Source: Breznakia pachnodae (lineage in GTDB: Bacteria > Bacillota_I > Bacilli_A > Erysipelotrichales > Erysipelotrichaceae). Taken from it: a stretch of DNA of 64,000 nucleotides. The notes below the pieces were generated by a model. It did not search any database. It had not been told where the DNA came from and saw only the letters and a program-made list of their open reading frames with translations. Made by a program: the position numbers and the translations under genes. Each line of letters opens with the position of its first letter. Positions within the stretch are counted from its first letter, which is position 1. Below, in pieces: positions 7,660-16,911 of the stretch. The stretch covers positions 186,001-250,000 of the forward strand of contig NZ_JAUSUR010000008.1 of the NCBI RefSeq assembly GCF_030814225.1, in the 5' to 3' direction.

Positions 7660-9039
7660 TTAAATTTTGCTTAAAAACACCTTATATGCCTGATAAGCTT
7701 CGTATACATCGACCTTAGAAACAATCTCCCAAGGAGCATGCATATTTAATACAGGAATACCACAATCAATAACATCCATATTAAGATTTCCTAAAATATA
7801 AGCGATGGTTCCTCCACCACCTTGGTCTACCTTTCCAAGTTCTGCAGTTTGGAAATGAATATTACCTTCATCCATTACATTACGTAGCTCAGCAATAAAT
7901 TCAGGATTAGCATCATTACATCCACCTTTTCCACGAGATCCTGTGTATTTATTAAATACAACCCCTTTTCCAAGATATGCACTGTTCTTAGGTTCATTTA
8001 CTTCTGCATATAGTGGATCAAAACCGGCACTAACATCACTTGATAACATTTTTGAATTTGTAAGTGCACGGCGTGTAGCAAGGTTTGTATCAAGATCATT
8101 AAGAGCGCACATTTCAGCAATCATATTTTCAAAGAAACGTGATTCCATTCCTGTAGCACCAATACTACCTACTTCTTCTTTATCTACTAATACACAACAG
8201 TTTGTGTATTCACATTCTTCAACATCTAAAATTGCACGAAGTGAAGTATATGCACATACTCTGTCATCATGTCCATAACCCATTACCATTGAACGATCTA
8301 GTCCATAGTCACGAGCATCTCCTGCAGGAACAATTTCAAGTTCTGCACTTAAGAAGTCTTCCTCTTCAATATTATATTTATCTTTTAACAATTTTAATAA
8401 ATTTGCTTTTACCGCATCCTTTTCTGTATCCTTTAAAGGAATACTTGCAACTGTAACATCCAGTTTCTCACCTTCTACTACAACACTTGCAGTCTTTTGC
8501 AGTTGATCAGCAGATAAGTGAACTAACAAATCAGAAATACCAACTACTGGATCACCATCATTATCACCAATCGCAATCACTTGTTCACTTCCATCTTTAC
8601 GATATACAACTCCATGAATTGCCATTGGTAATGTAACCCATTGATATTTTTTTATACCACCATAATAGTGCGTATCCAATAATCCAAAGTCGTTACTTTC
8701 ATATACTGGATTTTGTTTTACATCCAAACGTGGTGAATCAATATGAGCACCAAGAATTCTCATTCCTTCATCTAATGGTTTCTTTCCCATTACAAATAAA
8801 ACAATGTTTTTACCGCGATTAACTACAAAAACCTTATCATTTGGTTTTAGTTCTCTTTTTTCTTTAATGTAATCTTCTAAATCAGTAAATCCATGTTCTT
8901 TCGCTAAACGAACACCTTCACTTACACATAAACGTTCTGTTTTATTTTCAGAAATGAATTTACGATATTCTTCATTAAATTCAAATACATCCTTATAACT
9001 GTTTACTTCGTATTTACTCCATGCATTTTTTGCGTACAT
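7660..9039 (-). CDS. M18 family aminopeptidase
   Basis: Cytoplasmic zinc aminopeptidase that removes N-terminal, often acidic, residues from peptides. The 459 residues match the usual M18 length. Metal-site motifs appear in order: GAHIDSPRLD (His and Asp), the bridging region around SDLLVHLSADQ, DKEEVGSIGATG (general base and ligand Glu), DVSAGFDP, and NMHAPWEIVSK with the final His near the C-terminus. The ATG at 9039 has a perfect AGGAGGT ribosome site. It follows the M24 aminopeptidase gene after nine bases, suggesting a two-gene peptide-degradation operon. Confidence 0.93.
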   Translation of the reverse strand: MYAKNAWSKYEVNSYKDVFEFNEEYRKFISENKTERLCVSEGVRLAKEHGFTDLEDYIKEKRELKPNDKVFVVNRGKNIVLFVMGKKPLDEGMRILGAHIDSPRLDVKQNPVYESNDFGLLDTHYYGGIKKYQWVTLPMAIHGVVYRKDGSEQVIAIGDNDGDPVVGISDLLVHLSADQLQKTASVVVEGEKLDVTVASIPLKDTEKDAVKANLLKLLKDKYNIEEEDFLSAELEIVPAGDARDYGLDRSMVMGYGHDDRVCAYTSLRAILDVEECEYTNCCVLVDKEEVGSIGATGMESRFFENMIAEMCALNDLDTNLATRRALTNSKMLSSDVSAGFDPLYAEVNEPKNSAYLGKGVVFNKYTGSRGKGGCNDANPEFIAELRNVMDEGNIHFQTAELGKVDQGGGGTIAYILGNLNMDVIDCGIPVLNMHAPWEIVSKVDVYEAYQAYKVFLSKI

Positions 9040-9048
9040 AATTACCTC

Positions 9049-10830
9049 CTATATCGCTCTAGTATATTTTTTTAGCCAAGCATTTTCTTCATCTGTTAGA
9101 TAAGGGCTAATCTTTTTATATACTTCTTCATGGTAAGTGTTTAACCACACTTTCGTTTCTTCATCTAAATACTCTTTGTTAATCATATCCAAATCAATTG
9201 GTGCAAATGTAATTGTTTCAAAACTCATAAATTGTCCATATTCATTTTGAACATCCTTTTTTACAATCAATTCATTCTCGATACGAATACCATGACTTCC
9301 TTCTTCATATACTCCAGGTTCGTCTGTTACCACCATTCCTTCATACAATGGTGTATCTTCCTTACGAAACATCTTACGCCAACGGATTCCATGAGGTCCC
9401 TCATGTACCCCTAATGTAAACCCTACACCATGTCCGGTACCACTGCGATAGTCAATACCCATATTCCATAGTGGTTGACGAGCAAGAATATCTAAGTTGA
9501 TTCCTGTACATCCAAATAAGAATTTCGCTCTTGATAATGCAGACATCCCTCTTAATACCAATGTAAAGTCACGTTTCCAAACTGGATTTACTTCACCAAG
9601 GGCAAAGGTTCTGGTAATATCTGTTGTCCCATTCATATACTGTCCACCAGAGTCCACTAGAAGCAGACCCTCTGGCTTTAATACATCCTTATTATCTTCG
9701 GTTGCATGATAGTGCATCATCGCTGCATTTGCATTATATGCGCTGATTGTATCAAAGCTTGGTTCAATAAATTCACTTTGATCTTCACGAAATGCTGTTA
9801 ATGTACGATCAGCTAATACTTCATCGATTTCCATCTTCCCGATGTTATTCTTTAGCCAGTACATAAACTTCGTCACTGCTACACCATCTTTGATATGAGC
9901 AATTCTCAAGTTTTCAATCTCAACACTATTCTTGATTGCTTTCATCATGATCGTTGGATTTTCTTTTTCATACACATTCATTTCTTTGCTTACTTTTTCA
10001 TATAATGTATAATTCACGATTTCAGGATCCAACCAAATAGTTCCACTTAGATCATCAACATCTGTATATACATCATCATATCCTTTGATACTAATACCAT
10101 TTTCTTTAAGATAAGTCATTATATCATCTGATAATTTACGCTCATCACAATAGAATACACAACTATCTTTACCAATTACTAAATAAGATAAAATAACTGG
10201 TGTTGATAAAATATCTCTACCTCTGATATTAAGCAAGTATGCAATATCATCTAAACTTGTAAGAATATGATAGTTAGCATTTGCTTCCTGCATTTTAAAT
10301 CTTACTTTTGCTAATTTACTTTCTACTGATTCACCAACATATTTAACATCTAGTAAAAATGCTGGTTTTACTTCTAAAGCAGGACGATCATTCCAAATGT
10401 CACCTACAAAATCAACATCAGCCAAAAGCTTACCACCCCTGAGGTCTGTTAATTGCTTTAACAATTTTCCCATATTGGTTGTGACGGTTCTACCATCAAA
10501 AGCAATTACACCTTTATCGGGAAGCTGATTACGCATTAACTCAAATGGCGTTTCTACTCCTTCTTCTCCTTGTTTCATAAAGATAATTTCACTACCTTTA
10601 ATCTGATCCTGGGCTTGAATATAGTAACGACCATCACTCCATAAGTATGCATGATCAGTTGTTACAATCATAACTCCAGCAGACCCAGTAAATCCACTCA
10701 TGAATTTTCTTGTCTGAAAATAATCACCAACATATTCACTGTTGTGATAATCACTTGTTGGGATATAGTAAATATCCACTTGATGTTGCTTCATCAATTC
10801 TCTTAATTTAAGAATTCTATCATTAATCAT
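9049..10830 (-). CDS. M24B family Xaa-Pro aminopeptidase (aminopeptidase P), three-domain long form
   Basis: Manganese-dependent peptidase that removes an N-terminal residue when the next is proline. At 593 residues it is the long form, with two creatinase-like N-terminal domains (about 1-130 and 150-300), a pita-bread catalytic domain (about 310-530) and a C-terminal extension. Metal ligands are visible in LLVDSGGQYMNGTTDITR (two Asp), GTGHGVGFTLGVHEGP (His), and DEPGVYEEGSHGIRIENE (Glu). Bacillus PepP is only about 350 residues, so this is a different subfamily. The ATG at 10830 has an AAAGGTGATG ribosome site. Likely co-transcribed with the M18 gene. Confidence 0.92.
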   Translation of the reverse strand: MINDRILKLRELMKQHQVDIYYIPTSDYHNSEYVGDYFQTRKFMSGFTGSAGVMIVTTDHAYLWSDGRYYIQAQDQIKGSEIIFMKQGEEGVETPFELMRNQLPDKGVIAFDGRTVTTNMGKLLKQLTDLRGGKLLADVDFVGDIWNDRPALEVKPAFLLDVKYVGESVESKLAKVRFKMQEANANYHILTSLDDIAYLLNIRGRDILSTPVILSYLVIGKDSCVFYCDERKLSDDIMTYLKENGISIKGYDDVYTDVDDLSGTIWLDPEIVNYTLYEKVSKEMNVYEKENPTIMMKAIKNSVEIENLRIAHIKDGVAVTKFMYWLKNNIGKMEIDEVLADRTLTAFREDQSEFIEPSFDTISAYNANAAMMHYHATEDNKDVLKPEGLLLVDSGGQYMNGTTDITRTFALGEVNPVWKRDFTLVLRGMSALSRAKFLFGCTGINLDILARQPLWNMGIDYRSGTGHGVGFTLGVHEGPHGIRWRKMFRKEDTPLYEGMVVTDEPGVYEEGSHGIRIENELIVKKDVQNEYGQFMSFETITFAPIDLDMINKEYLDEETKVWLNTYHEEVYKKISPYLTDEENAWLKKYTRAI

Positions 10831-10865
10831 TTCTACATCACCTTTCTTTTTATATATTATTCACT

Positions 10866-10890
10866 AAAAAAAGAATACATGAAAGTATCC
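10866..10890 (-). terminator. Terminator after rseP
   Basis: Six-bp stem (10873-10878 with 10885-10890, one G-U pair) followed by seven T on the minus strand. It ends the isoprenoid/lipid gene run. Confidence 0.65.
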
Positions 10891-11952
10891 TTAAAATAGT
10901 TTTAAAACATCGTTAAAGGTGGCGAATACCATTAAAAATACCAGTGCTAATACTCCACCCCACATTAGAATACCCATTACCTTTTCATTTAATTTTCGAC
11001 CCATTATCTTTTCAATAATTGTAATCAACACTCTACCACCATCTAAGATTGGTAGTGGAAGTGCATTCATAACACCAATATTAATTGAAAGAATAGCCAA
11101 TAAACGAAGATAAGTTGTGAATCCACTTTCTGCAGCTTGCGAACTAATTTTAAATATTCCTACAGGACCACTTAATTGATCTAAATTTTTCCCTTGGAAA
11201 ATTCTTCCCAGAGAATCAAATAATGCTGTAGAATTCGTTACTAAATCATCTGTACCATATTGTACCGCTTCTAATATTGAAATATCTTCATATTCTGTAG
11301 CAGGAGCATATACTCCAATTCGATACACTTCAGCTTGTTCATCATATAATGGAGTTAAGGTTAAATCAACTGATTCTCCATCACGATTCACTGTAAATGT
11401 TGCTTCTCCTGGGTTATAGTTAATAGCAGTTACAATATCATTGAATGTTTCAGGTTTTGAAACTTCTCCCGTTTCAAATGTAATCTTTTCTATTATATCG
11501 CCATCTTGAAAACCAGCTTCTTCAGCAATTGATCCTTCTTGCACCTGTGCAAACTCAGGACCTACAGGAAGTGCTCTTTCACCACTTGCGATGTTTAATC
11601 CAATGAAAACAACCCAAGCCAAAAGAATATTCATAATAATCCCTGCAGACATTACAATAACTTTTTTATATGTTTTGATTCCATTGATTGTACGTTCAAA
11701 TGGAATATTCTCGTCCTTTTTTGTATCATCTTCTTCACCAGCCATCGATACAAATCCACCGATTGGTAATAAACGAAGAGAGTATTGCGTTTCTCCTACT
11801 TGTTTTTTGAATAAAACAGGACCCATTCCAATTGAAAACTCACCACAATAAACACCAAAACGTTTTGCAGTTAAGAAATGTCCCAATTCATGTATTAATA
11901 CGATAATTCCAAGCAGGAATATAAAATATATAATTTGTAATAAAAAATTCAT
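10891..11952 (-). CDS. rseP: Site-2 intramembrane zinc metalloprotease RseP/RasP
   Basis: Membrane protease that cuts transmembrane segments of anti-sigma factors and leftover signal peptides. The 353 residues carry HELGH at 21-25 in the first helix, one PDZ domain at about 140-205, and the second active-site motif LPLPILDGGRVL near 297-308 with the ligand Asp. About four membrane helices are visible. The ATG at 11952 has a GGAGG site and lies four bases after the dxr stop, in the conserved cdsA-dxr-rseP order. A signal-tethered sigma factor is encoded about 8 kb away and would be a candidate client; that link is inference. Confidence 0.95.
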   Translation of the reverse strand: MNFLLQIIYFIFLLGIIVLIHELGHFLTAKRFGVYCGEFSIGMGPVLFKKQVGETQYSLRLLPIGGFVSMAGEEDDTKKDENIPFERTINGIKTYKKVIVMSAGIIMNILLAWVVFIGLNIASGERALPVGPEFAQVQEGSIAEEAGFQDGDIIEKITFETGEVSKPETFNDIVTAINYNPGEATFTVNRDGESVDLTLTPLYDEQAEVYRIGVYAPATEYEDISILEAVQYGTDDLVTNSTALFDSLGRIFQGKNLDQLSGPVGIFKISSQAAESGFTTYLRLLAILSINIGVMNALPLPILDGGRVLITIIEKIMGRKLNEKVMGILMWGGVLALVFLMVFATFNDVLKLF

Positions 11953-11955
11953 TAA

Positions 11956-13104
11956 TTAATCCTCCAACGAACGTATCAAATACTCTCTTGTCATCTGGTC
12001 CGTTCTTTTTATATCATCAAACGTTGGTGATGATATGAATTCTATTTCTTTATATGCTTTAAAGATCAAATCTTCAATCTCTAAAAAGCTGATTTTCTTA
12101 TTAATAAAAAAATCGACAGCTACTTCATCCGCAGCATTCAAAATTGCACCACTGTTTCCTCCACGCTTACCAGCTTCAAATGCCAGTTTTAATAAAGGAT
12201 AGCGTTCATAGTTCATTTCCATAAAGTTGAGTGAACCAATCTTACATAAATCAAGAGATGGTGTCTGTTCTAGTGAGAGACGTTTAGGATATGTTAGCGC
12301 ATATTGAATTGGAATTCGCATATCTGCTGTTCCTAATTGTGCAATTACACTTTTATCTTTATATTCAACCATTGAATGAATAATACTCTCTTTATTGATA
12401 ATAACATCTATATGATCAAAATCAATATCAAACAAATAAAAAGCTTCAATCACTTCAAATCCCTTGTTCATCATTGTAGCACTATCAATCGTAATACGCT
12501 TCCCCATTGACCAGTTTGGATGATTTAAAGCATCCTCTACACTTACTGAAACAAGTTCCTCTCTGCTTTTATCACGGAAACTTCCACCACTGGCACTAAT
12601 AATTAATTTATGTACCTGACTCTTTTCATTTCCCTGCAGACATTGAAAAATTGCAGAGTGTTCTGAATCAATTGGATACATCGTACCACCGTGTTCTTTC
12701 AACGCTTTCTTCACCAGTTCACCACCAGTTACTAAACTTTCTTTGTTTGCTAAGGCTAACACCATATGACGCTTAATTGTCTTTAGCGATGGCTCTAAAC
12801 CAATAAAACCGACTAAAGCATTTACAACGACATCACCATCTAAATCTAATAATTTAGATACTCCATCCATTCCATAGAAGAATGTTTTATCAGAGTACTT
12901 TTTAGATAATAGAGTAGCATCATCTTCACTTTTTACACTAAAGTAATTACATGAAGGATACATAGTCATAATTTCTTCTAATTTATTTATATTACTTCCA
13001 CATGCCATTGCAATAATTTCAAATTCAGTAGAATGTTCATTCACTACATCAATACACTGAGTTCCAATCGAACCAGTAGCACCTAACAAAATCAGGCGTT
13101 TCAT
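11956..13104 (-). CDS. dxr: 1-deoxy-D-xylulose 5-phosphate reductoisomerase
   Basis: Second enzyme of the MEP isoprenoid pathway; makes 2-C-methyl-D-erythritol 4-phosphate with NADPH and a divalent metal. The 382 residues start with the dinucleotide motif GATGSIGTQ. They contain LANKESLVTGG, the metal-binding PIDSEHSAI, ISASGGSFRD, HPNWSMGKRITIDSATMMNKGFE (the last two motifs in sequence), and AADEVAV. The ATG overlaps the cdsA stop codon (ATGA), indicating translational coupling. Two other MEP genes, ispG and ispH, lie near 38 and 42 kb. Confidence 0.97.
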   Translation of the reverse strand: MKRLILLGATGSIGTQCIDVVNEHSTEFEIIAMACGSNINKLEEIMTMYPSCNYFSVKSEDDATLLSKKYSDKTFFYGMDGVSKLLDLDGDVVVNALVGFIGLEPSLKTIKRHMVLALANKESLVTGGELVKKALKEHGGTMYPIDSEHSAIFQCLQGNEKSQVHKLIISASGGSFRDKSREELVSVSVEDALNHPNWSMGKRITIDSATMMNKGFEVIEAFYLFDIDFDHIDVIINKESIIHSMVEYKDKSVIAQLGTADMRIPIQYALTYPKRLSLEQTPSLDLCKIGSLNFMEMNYERYPLLKLAFEAGKRGGNSGAILNAADEVAVDFFINKKISFLEIEDLIFKAYKEIEFISSPTFDDIKRTDQMTREYLIRSLED

Positions 13105-13871
13105 AAAATTATTACCATTACTGCATAGAATGCAATCAAGTTAAACACAAGTGAATCAATTCGATCCATAAATCCCCCATGTCCTGGGAAGATGTTTGAA
13201 AAATCTTTAATATTGAAATGACGTTTGATTGCTGAAAATGATAAGTCACCAATCTGTGAAATAATTGGAAGCCATAAGCATCCAAGAATCATTAGTAGCA
13301 TATTCATATCTTTAATTACAAACATTGCAAATAAGAATGATAATCCTGCACCAACTGCCCATCCACCAACTGCACCTTCTACAGTTTTCTTAGGTGATAT
13401 CGTTGGCAACAATTTGGTTTTCCCAAATAGTGAACCGACAAAGTATGCACCTGTATCACAACCATAGGTCGCAAGCAGGATATACCAGATATACAGATGA
13501 TTGTAATCATAAATATATGTAAATGACATACCAATCATATACAATATACATATAATCGCAATCACAAAGAATGCATCTTCGCTTGTAAATTGTTTTGTAA
13601 ATATTGGAAATGCTAAGCTTGTTAAAACTAATAATGCAAATCCTGCAAAACTATATTTATCAGGAACAATGATTAGTGCTGCTGTTATTAAGAAACTTAC
13701 AAATAGCATTGGTGTTGACAGAAACTTACGAGATGGTAATAGATTTACCAACTCAAATCCACCAACAATAATAACAATCGAGATTAATGCATCTAAAAAG
13801 TAACCACCTAACCACAGAGGTGGAATAACACAAGCAATGATGACAAGTGCTGTTATAATTCGTTTTATCAT
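13101..13871 (-). CDS. cdsA: Phosphatidate cytidylyltransferase (CDP-diglyceride synthase)
   Basis: Integral membrane enzyme that makes CDP-diacylglycerol from phosphatidate and CTP for phospholipid synthesis. The 256 residues form seven or more hydrophobic helices. The family signature is present as GDLSFSAIKRHFNIKDFSN followed by GHGGFMDRIDS. An SPKKTVEG motif precedes it. A longer in-frame start exists at 13913, but GGAGGAG sits just before the ATG at 13871, one base after the uppS stop, so this start is used. Confidence 0.95.
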   Translation of the reverse strand: MIKRIITALVIIACVIPPLWLGGYFLDALISIVIIVGGFELVNLLPSRKFLSTPMLFVSFLITAALIIVPDKYSFAGFALLVLTSLAFPIFTKQFTSEDAFFVIAIICILYMIGMSFTYIYDYNHLYIWYILLATYGCDTGAYFVGSLFGKTKLLPTISPKKTVEGAVGGWAVGAGLSFLFAMFVIKDMNMLLMILGCLWLPIISQIGDLSFSAIKRHFNIKDFSNIFPGHGGFMDRIDSLVFNLIAFYAVMVIIL

Positions 13872-13872
13872 C

Positions 13873-14562
13873 TTACACTCCTCCAAATCTGCGGTCACGG
13901 TTTTCAAACTCATTTATTATCTCACGAAATCTTGCTTCATTCAATTCAGGCCATGCATAATCTACAAACACAAATTCACTATAAGCCAGTTGCCACAGTA
14001 AATAGTTCGATAAACGTTTCTCACCACTTGTACGAATTAATAAATCAATCTCTGGTAAACCATCCGTCATCAAGTACTTAGAAAACCCTTCTTCATCAAT
14101 TTCAACATTTGCTGTACCATTTACTACATCTTGTGCATAGTGTCTTGCAGCTAAGGTAATTTCTCTTCTAGACCCATAGTTAATAGCAATTACCAGTTTT
14201 AAACCAGTATTACTTTCGGTTTGTCTAGCAGCTTCTTTAATTACGGAAACTGTTTCACTAGGAAAACGTTCCAATTCTCCTATATACATAACCTTTATAT
14301 TATTTTCATTCAATTCTTTAATATATCGATTAAAAAACATTTTAGGTAATTTACACAAATATTCAATTTCCTTTGGTGGACGTTTCCAGTTTTCAGTACT
14401 AAAAGCATACAGAGTTAATGCTTCAATTCCCATCCGATTTGCCTCTAGTGCAATCGTACGAATTGTTTCAGCTCCCTGCTTATGTCCTTTTGTACGTTCC
14501 CAACCATGAGCCTTTGCCCATCGTCCGTTACCATCCATTATAATTGCTATGTGTTTAACCAT
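13873..14562 (-). CDS. uppS: Undecaprenyl diphosphate synthase
   Basis: Cis-prenyltransferase that builds C55 undecaprenyl diphosphate, the lipid carrier for peptidoglycan. The 229 residues open with the conserved HIAIIMDGNGRWA (catalytic Asp) and contain LTLYAFSTENWKRP, an INYGSRREI segment and the C-terminal signature IDLLIRTSGEKRLSN with LAYSEFVF. The AGGAGGA ribosome site lies before the ATG at 14562, so the in-frame codon at 14589 is not the start. It sits between frr and cdsA as in Bacillus. Confidence 0.97.
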   Translation of the reverse strand: MVKHIAIIMDGNGRWAKAHGWERTKGHKQGAETIRTIALEANRMGIEALTLYAFSTENWKRPPKEIEYLCKLPKMFFNRYIKELNENNIKVMYIGELERFPSETVSVIKEAARQTESNTGLKLVIAINYGSRREITLAARHYAQDVVNGTANVEIDEEGFSKYLMTDGLPEIDLLIRTSGEKRLSNYLLWQLAYSEFVFVDYAWPELNEARFREIINEFENRDRRFGGV

Positions 14563-14582
14563 AAATCTTCCTCCTAAATGAA

Positions 14583-14601
14583 AACCCACAAATTGTGGGT
14601 T
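14583..14601 (-). terminator. Hairpin between frr and uppS, possible weak terminator or attenuator
   Basis: Eight-bp perfect stem (AACCCACA with TGTGGGTT, loop three bases), with TTCATTT following on the minus strand. The tail is poor, so it may only trim expression between frr and uppS. Confidence 0.45.
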
Positions 14602-14605
14602 AGGA

Positions 14606-15151
14606 TTAAATTGACATTATTTCTTCAACTTTATCTTTTACTGTATCGTCAATTTTCTTTACATATTCATCAGTAAGTTTTTGAATACGTTCCTGTGCAT
14701 CCTTTTTTAAATCTTCGTTAAGTTCATCGCTCTTTTTCGCAGCATCATTCGCATCACGACGAATGTTACGAATTGCAATCTTGCTTTCTTCTCCGATTTT
14801 TGACGCATCCTTACTAAGTGATTTTCTAGTTTCCTCAGTTAAAGGAGGGATATTGATTCTAAGTGTATCCCCATCATTGGTAACTGGATACCCAAGGTCT
14901 GCTGCATTAATTGCAGATTCCATATCTTTTACTAAACTTTTATCATAAGGTTTAATTGCCAATTGACGTCCCTCAACCACTTGGATTGAAGCCATTTGGT
15001 TAACTGGAGTTGGTGAACCATAGTAGTTCACTTCCACTCGATCCAAAATTGCTGGGTTCGCACGTCCTGTACGAATATCAACTAAATTGTGACGAAGTGT
15101 TTCAATTGCTTTTTCCATTCTTTCTTTTGTGTTATTTAAAATTTCTTGCAT
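14606..15151 (-). CDS. frr: Ribosome recycling factor
   Basis: Releases ribosomes from mRNA after termination, together with EF-G. The 181 residues are near the usual 185. Typical motifs are the N-terminal coiled-coil helix, DIRTGRANPAILDRVEV, YYGSPTPVNQMASI, and the C-terminal helices with VRNIRRDAND-like sequence (AIRNIRRDANDAAKK). The ATG has an AAGGAG site and starts two bases after the pyrH stop, as in the conserved pyrH-frr pair. Confidence 0.98.
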   Translation of the reverse strand: MQEILNNTKERMEKAIETLRHNLVDIRTGRANPAILDRVEVNYYGSPTPVNQMASIQVVEGRQLAIKPYDKSLVKDMESAINAADLGYPVTNDGDTLRINIPPLTEETRKSLSKDASKIGEESKIAIRNIRRDANDAAKKSDELNEDLKKDAQERIQKLTDEYVKKIDDTVKDKVEEIMSI

Positions 15152-15153
15152 AA

Positions 15154-15867
15154 CTATTCTCCTTTCTTAGATATAACTGTTCCATTTCCTTTTCCTTGAA
15201 CAGCTTTTAAAATGTTTCTTCTTTCATTCATATTGAATACAATTAAATCAATGTCATTGTCCATACACATACTAGTTGCAGTAGAGTCCATAACTTGCAG
15301 ACCTTGATTCAATAAATCCATGTATGTTAACTTTTCGTATTTCTTCGCATCCGGATTCTTTTTCGGATCTGAATCATATACACCATCAACACCATTCTTT
15401 GCCATTAAGATTACATCAGCTTTGATTTCAGAAGCTCTAAGAGCTGCTGTAGTATCCGTTGAGAAGTATGGTGAACCAGTACCAGCTCCAAAGATTACTA
15501 CTCTTCCTTTTTCAAGGTGACGTACTGCTCTTCTGACAATAAAAGGTTCAGCAACTTTTTGCATTTCAATCGCTGTCTGAACACGAGTAGGTACTCCGAT
15601 TTGTTCAAGTGAATTTTGTACTGCAATTGCATTAATTACAGTTCCTAGCATTCCCATGTAGTCTGCCTGAACACGATCAATTCCCATCTGTTCAACAATT
15701 TTACCACGAATGAAGTTTCCTCCACCAACCACAATTGCAAGATCAACACCTGAATCATGAACTTCTTTTAGTTCTTCAGCAAGTTTTGACAATACCTTAG
15801 GATCGAATGCATTTTCAGATGAAGATAGAGCTTCACCACTCAATTTTAATAGAACACGATTATACAT
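15154..15867 (-). CDS. pyrH: UMP kinase
   Basis: Amino-acid-kinase-fold enzyme that phosphorylates UMP to UDP in pyrimidine nucleotide synthesis. The 237 residues start [11 protein letters not shown] and contain [23 protein letters not shown] and [17 protein letters not shown], which are all typical of bacterial UMP kinases. The ribosome site AAGGAAGG precedes the ATG. A -10-like TATAAT lies about 50 bases upstream after the tsf terminator, so pyrH may start its own transcript. Confidence 0.97.
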   Translation of the reverse strand: MYNRVLLKLSGEALSSSENAFDPKVLSKLAEELKEVHDSGVDLAIVVGGGNFIRGKIVEQMGIDRVQADYMGMLGTVINAIAVQNSLEQIGVPTRVQTAIEMQKVAEPFIVRRAVRHLEKGRVVIFGAGTGSPYFSTDTTAALRASEIKADVILMAKNGVDGVYDSDPKKNPDAKKYEKLTYMDLLNQGLQVMDSTATSMCMDNDIDLIVFNMNERRNILKAVQGKGNGTVISKKGE

Positions 15868-15965
15868 TTTTAAACCTTCCTTACTTGATTATCTAATCCA
15901 TATTAAATTATACATGATTTACGTATCTATTTCTACGCTAAAAACATGATTATTGTCTATTCCTA

Positions 15966-15991
15966 AAAAAAAGTCGCTTTATTAAGCGACT
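15966..15991 (-). terminator. Terminator after tsf
   Basis: Eight-bp stem (15972-15979 with 15984-15991) and a four-base loop, followed by T's on the minus strand. It overlaps the tsf stop codon. Confidence 0.85.
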
Positions 15992-16880
15992 ATTTTCCTG
16001 AAATTTGACTCATTACTTCTTCAGCAAAGTTTTCTTCACGTTTTTCAATTCCTTCACCAACTACGTAGCGAACAAATGTTACAACTTCAGCATTTGCTTC
16101 TTTCAAGAATTGAGCAACTTTTTGATCTGGATTCTTAAAGAATACTTGATCAATTAAACTTACATCTTGTAATGATTTTGAAAGTCTACCTTCAACAATA
16201 CCTTTTAGTACGTTTTCTGGTTTCGAGTTCAAAGATTCGTCGTTTTTAAGAATTTCTAACTGAATTGATTTTTCATGATCAATAAAGTCTTGTGGCATGT
16301 GGTCACGAGAAATATATTGAGGAGCCATTGAAGCTACCTGCATAGCAATATCTTTCGCTACTTCAGCATTTCCACCTTTTAATACAACAAGTGCAGAAAT
16401 TTTTCCACCCATGTGCATGTATGAACCAAATGTTTCATCATCTGATTTTTCAATAACCGCTACTCTTCTGAAAGAAATTCTTTCTCCGATTGTAGCAGTA
16501 GCGTTAGCTATTACTGTTTCTAATGTATCACCATTTACATCCAATGCTAATGCAGCAGCTTCGTCAGCTGGCTTAGCAGCAAGTAATACAGTTTGAATTG
16601 TATCTAACAATTCAATGAATTGATCATTCTTAGCAACAAAGTCAGTTTCTGAGTTTACTTCGAATACAACACCTGTGTTACCTTCAACAGCAACTCTAGT
16701 TAATCCTTCAGCAGCAATTCTACCTGATTTCTTTGCAGCTTTTGCAATTCCTTTTTCACGCAACCAATCGATTGCTTTTTCCATATCTCCGTCACATTCT
16801 TGAAGGGCTTTTTTACAGTCCATCATTCCTGCACCAGTTTTTTCTCTTAATTCTTTTACCATGCTAGCAGTAATATTCAT
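15990..16880 (-). CDS. tsf: Translation elongation factor Ts
   Basis: Nucleotide exchange factor for EF-Tu. The 296 residues match the standard length. The UBA-like N-terminus reads VKELREKTGAGMMDCKKAL, followed by WLREKGIAKAAKKSGRIAAEG and the core motif EVNSETDFVAKN, which contacts the EF-Tu nucleotide site. The ATG has an AAAGGAG site and follows rpsB by about 30 bases, so the two form the usual rpsB-tsf operon. Confidence 0.98.
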   Translation of the reverse strand: MNITASMVKELREKTGAGMMDCKKALQECDGDMEKAIDWLREKGIAKAAKKSGRIAAEGLTRVAVEGNTGVVFEVNSETDFVAKNDQFIELLDTIQTVLLAAKPADEAAALALDVNGDTLETVIANATATIGERISFRRVAVIEKSDDETFGSYMHMGGKISALVVLKGGNAEVAKDIAMQVASMAPQYISRDHMPQDFIDHEKSIQLEILKNDESLNSKPENVLKGIVEGRLSKSLQDVSLIDQVFFKNPDQKVAQFLKEANAEVVTFVRYVVGEGIEKREENFAEEVMSQISGK

Positions 16881-16911
16881 ATCTGTCAGCTCCTTTCTCT
16901 TTTTTTAATTC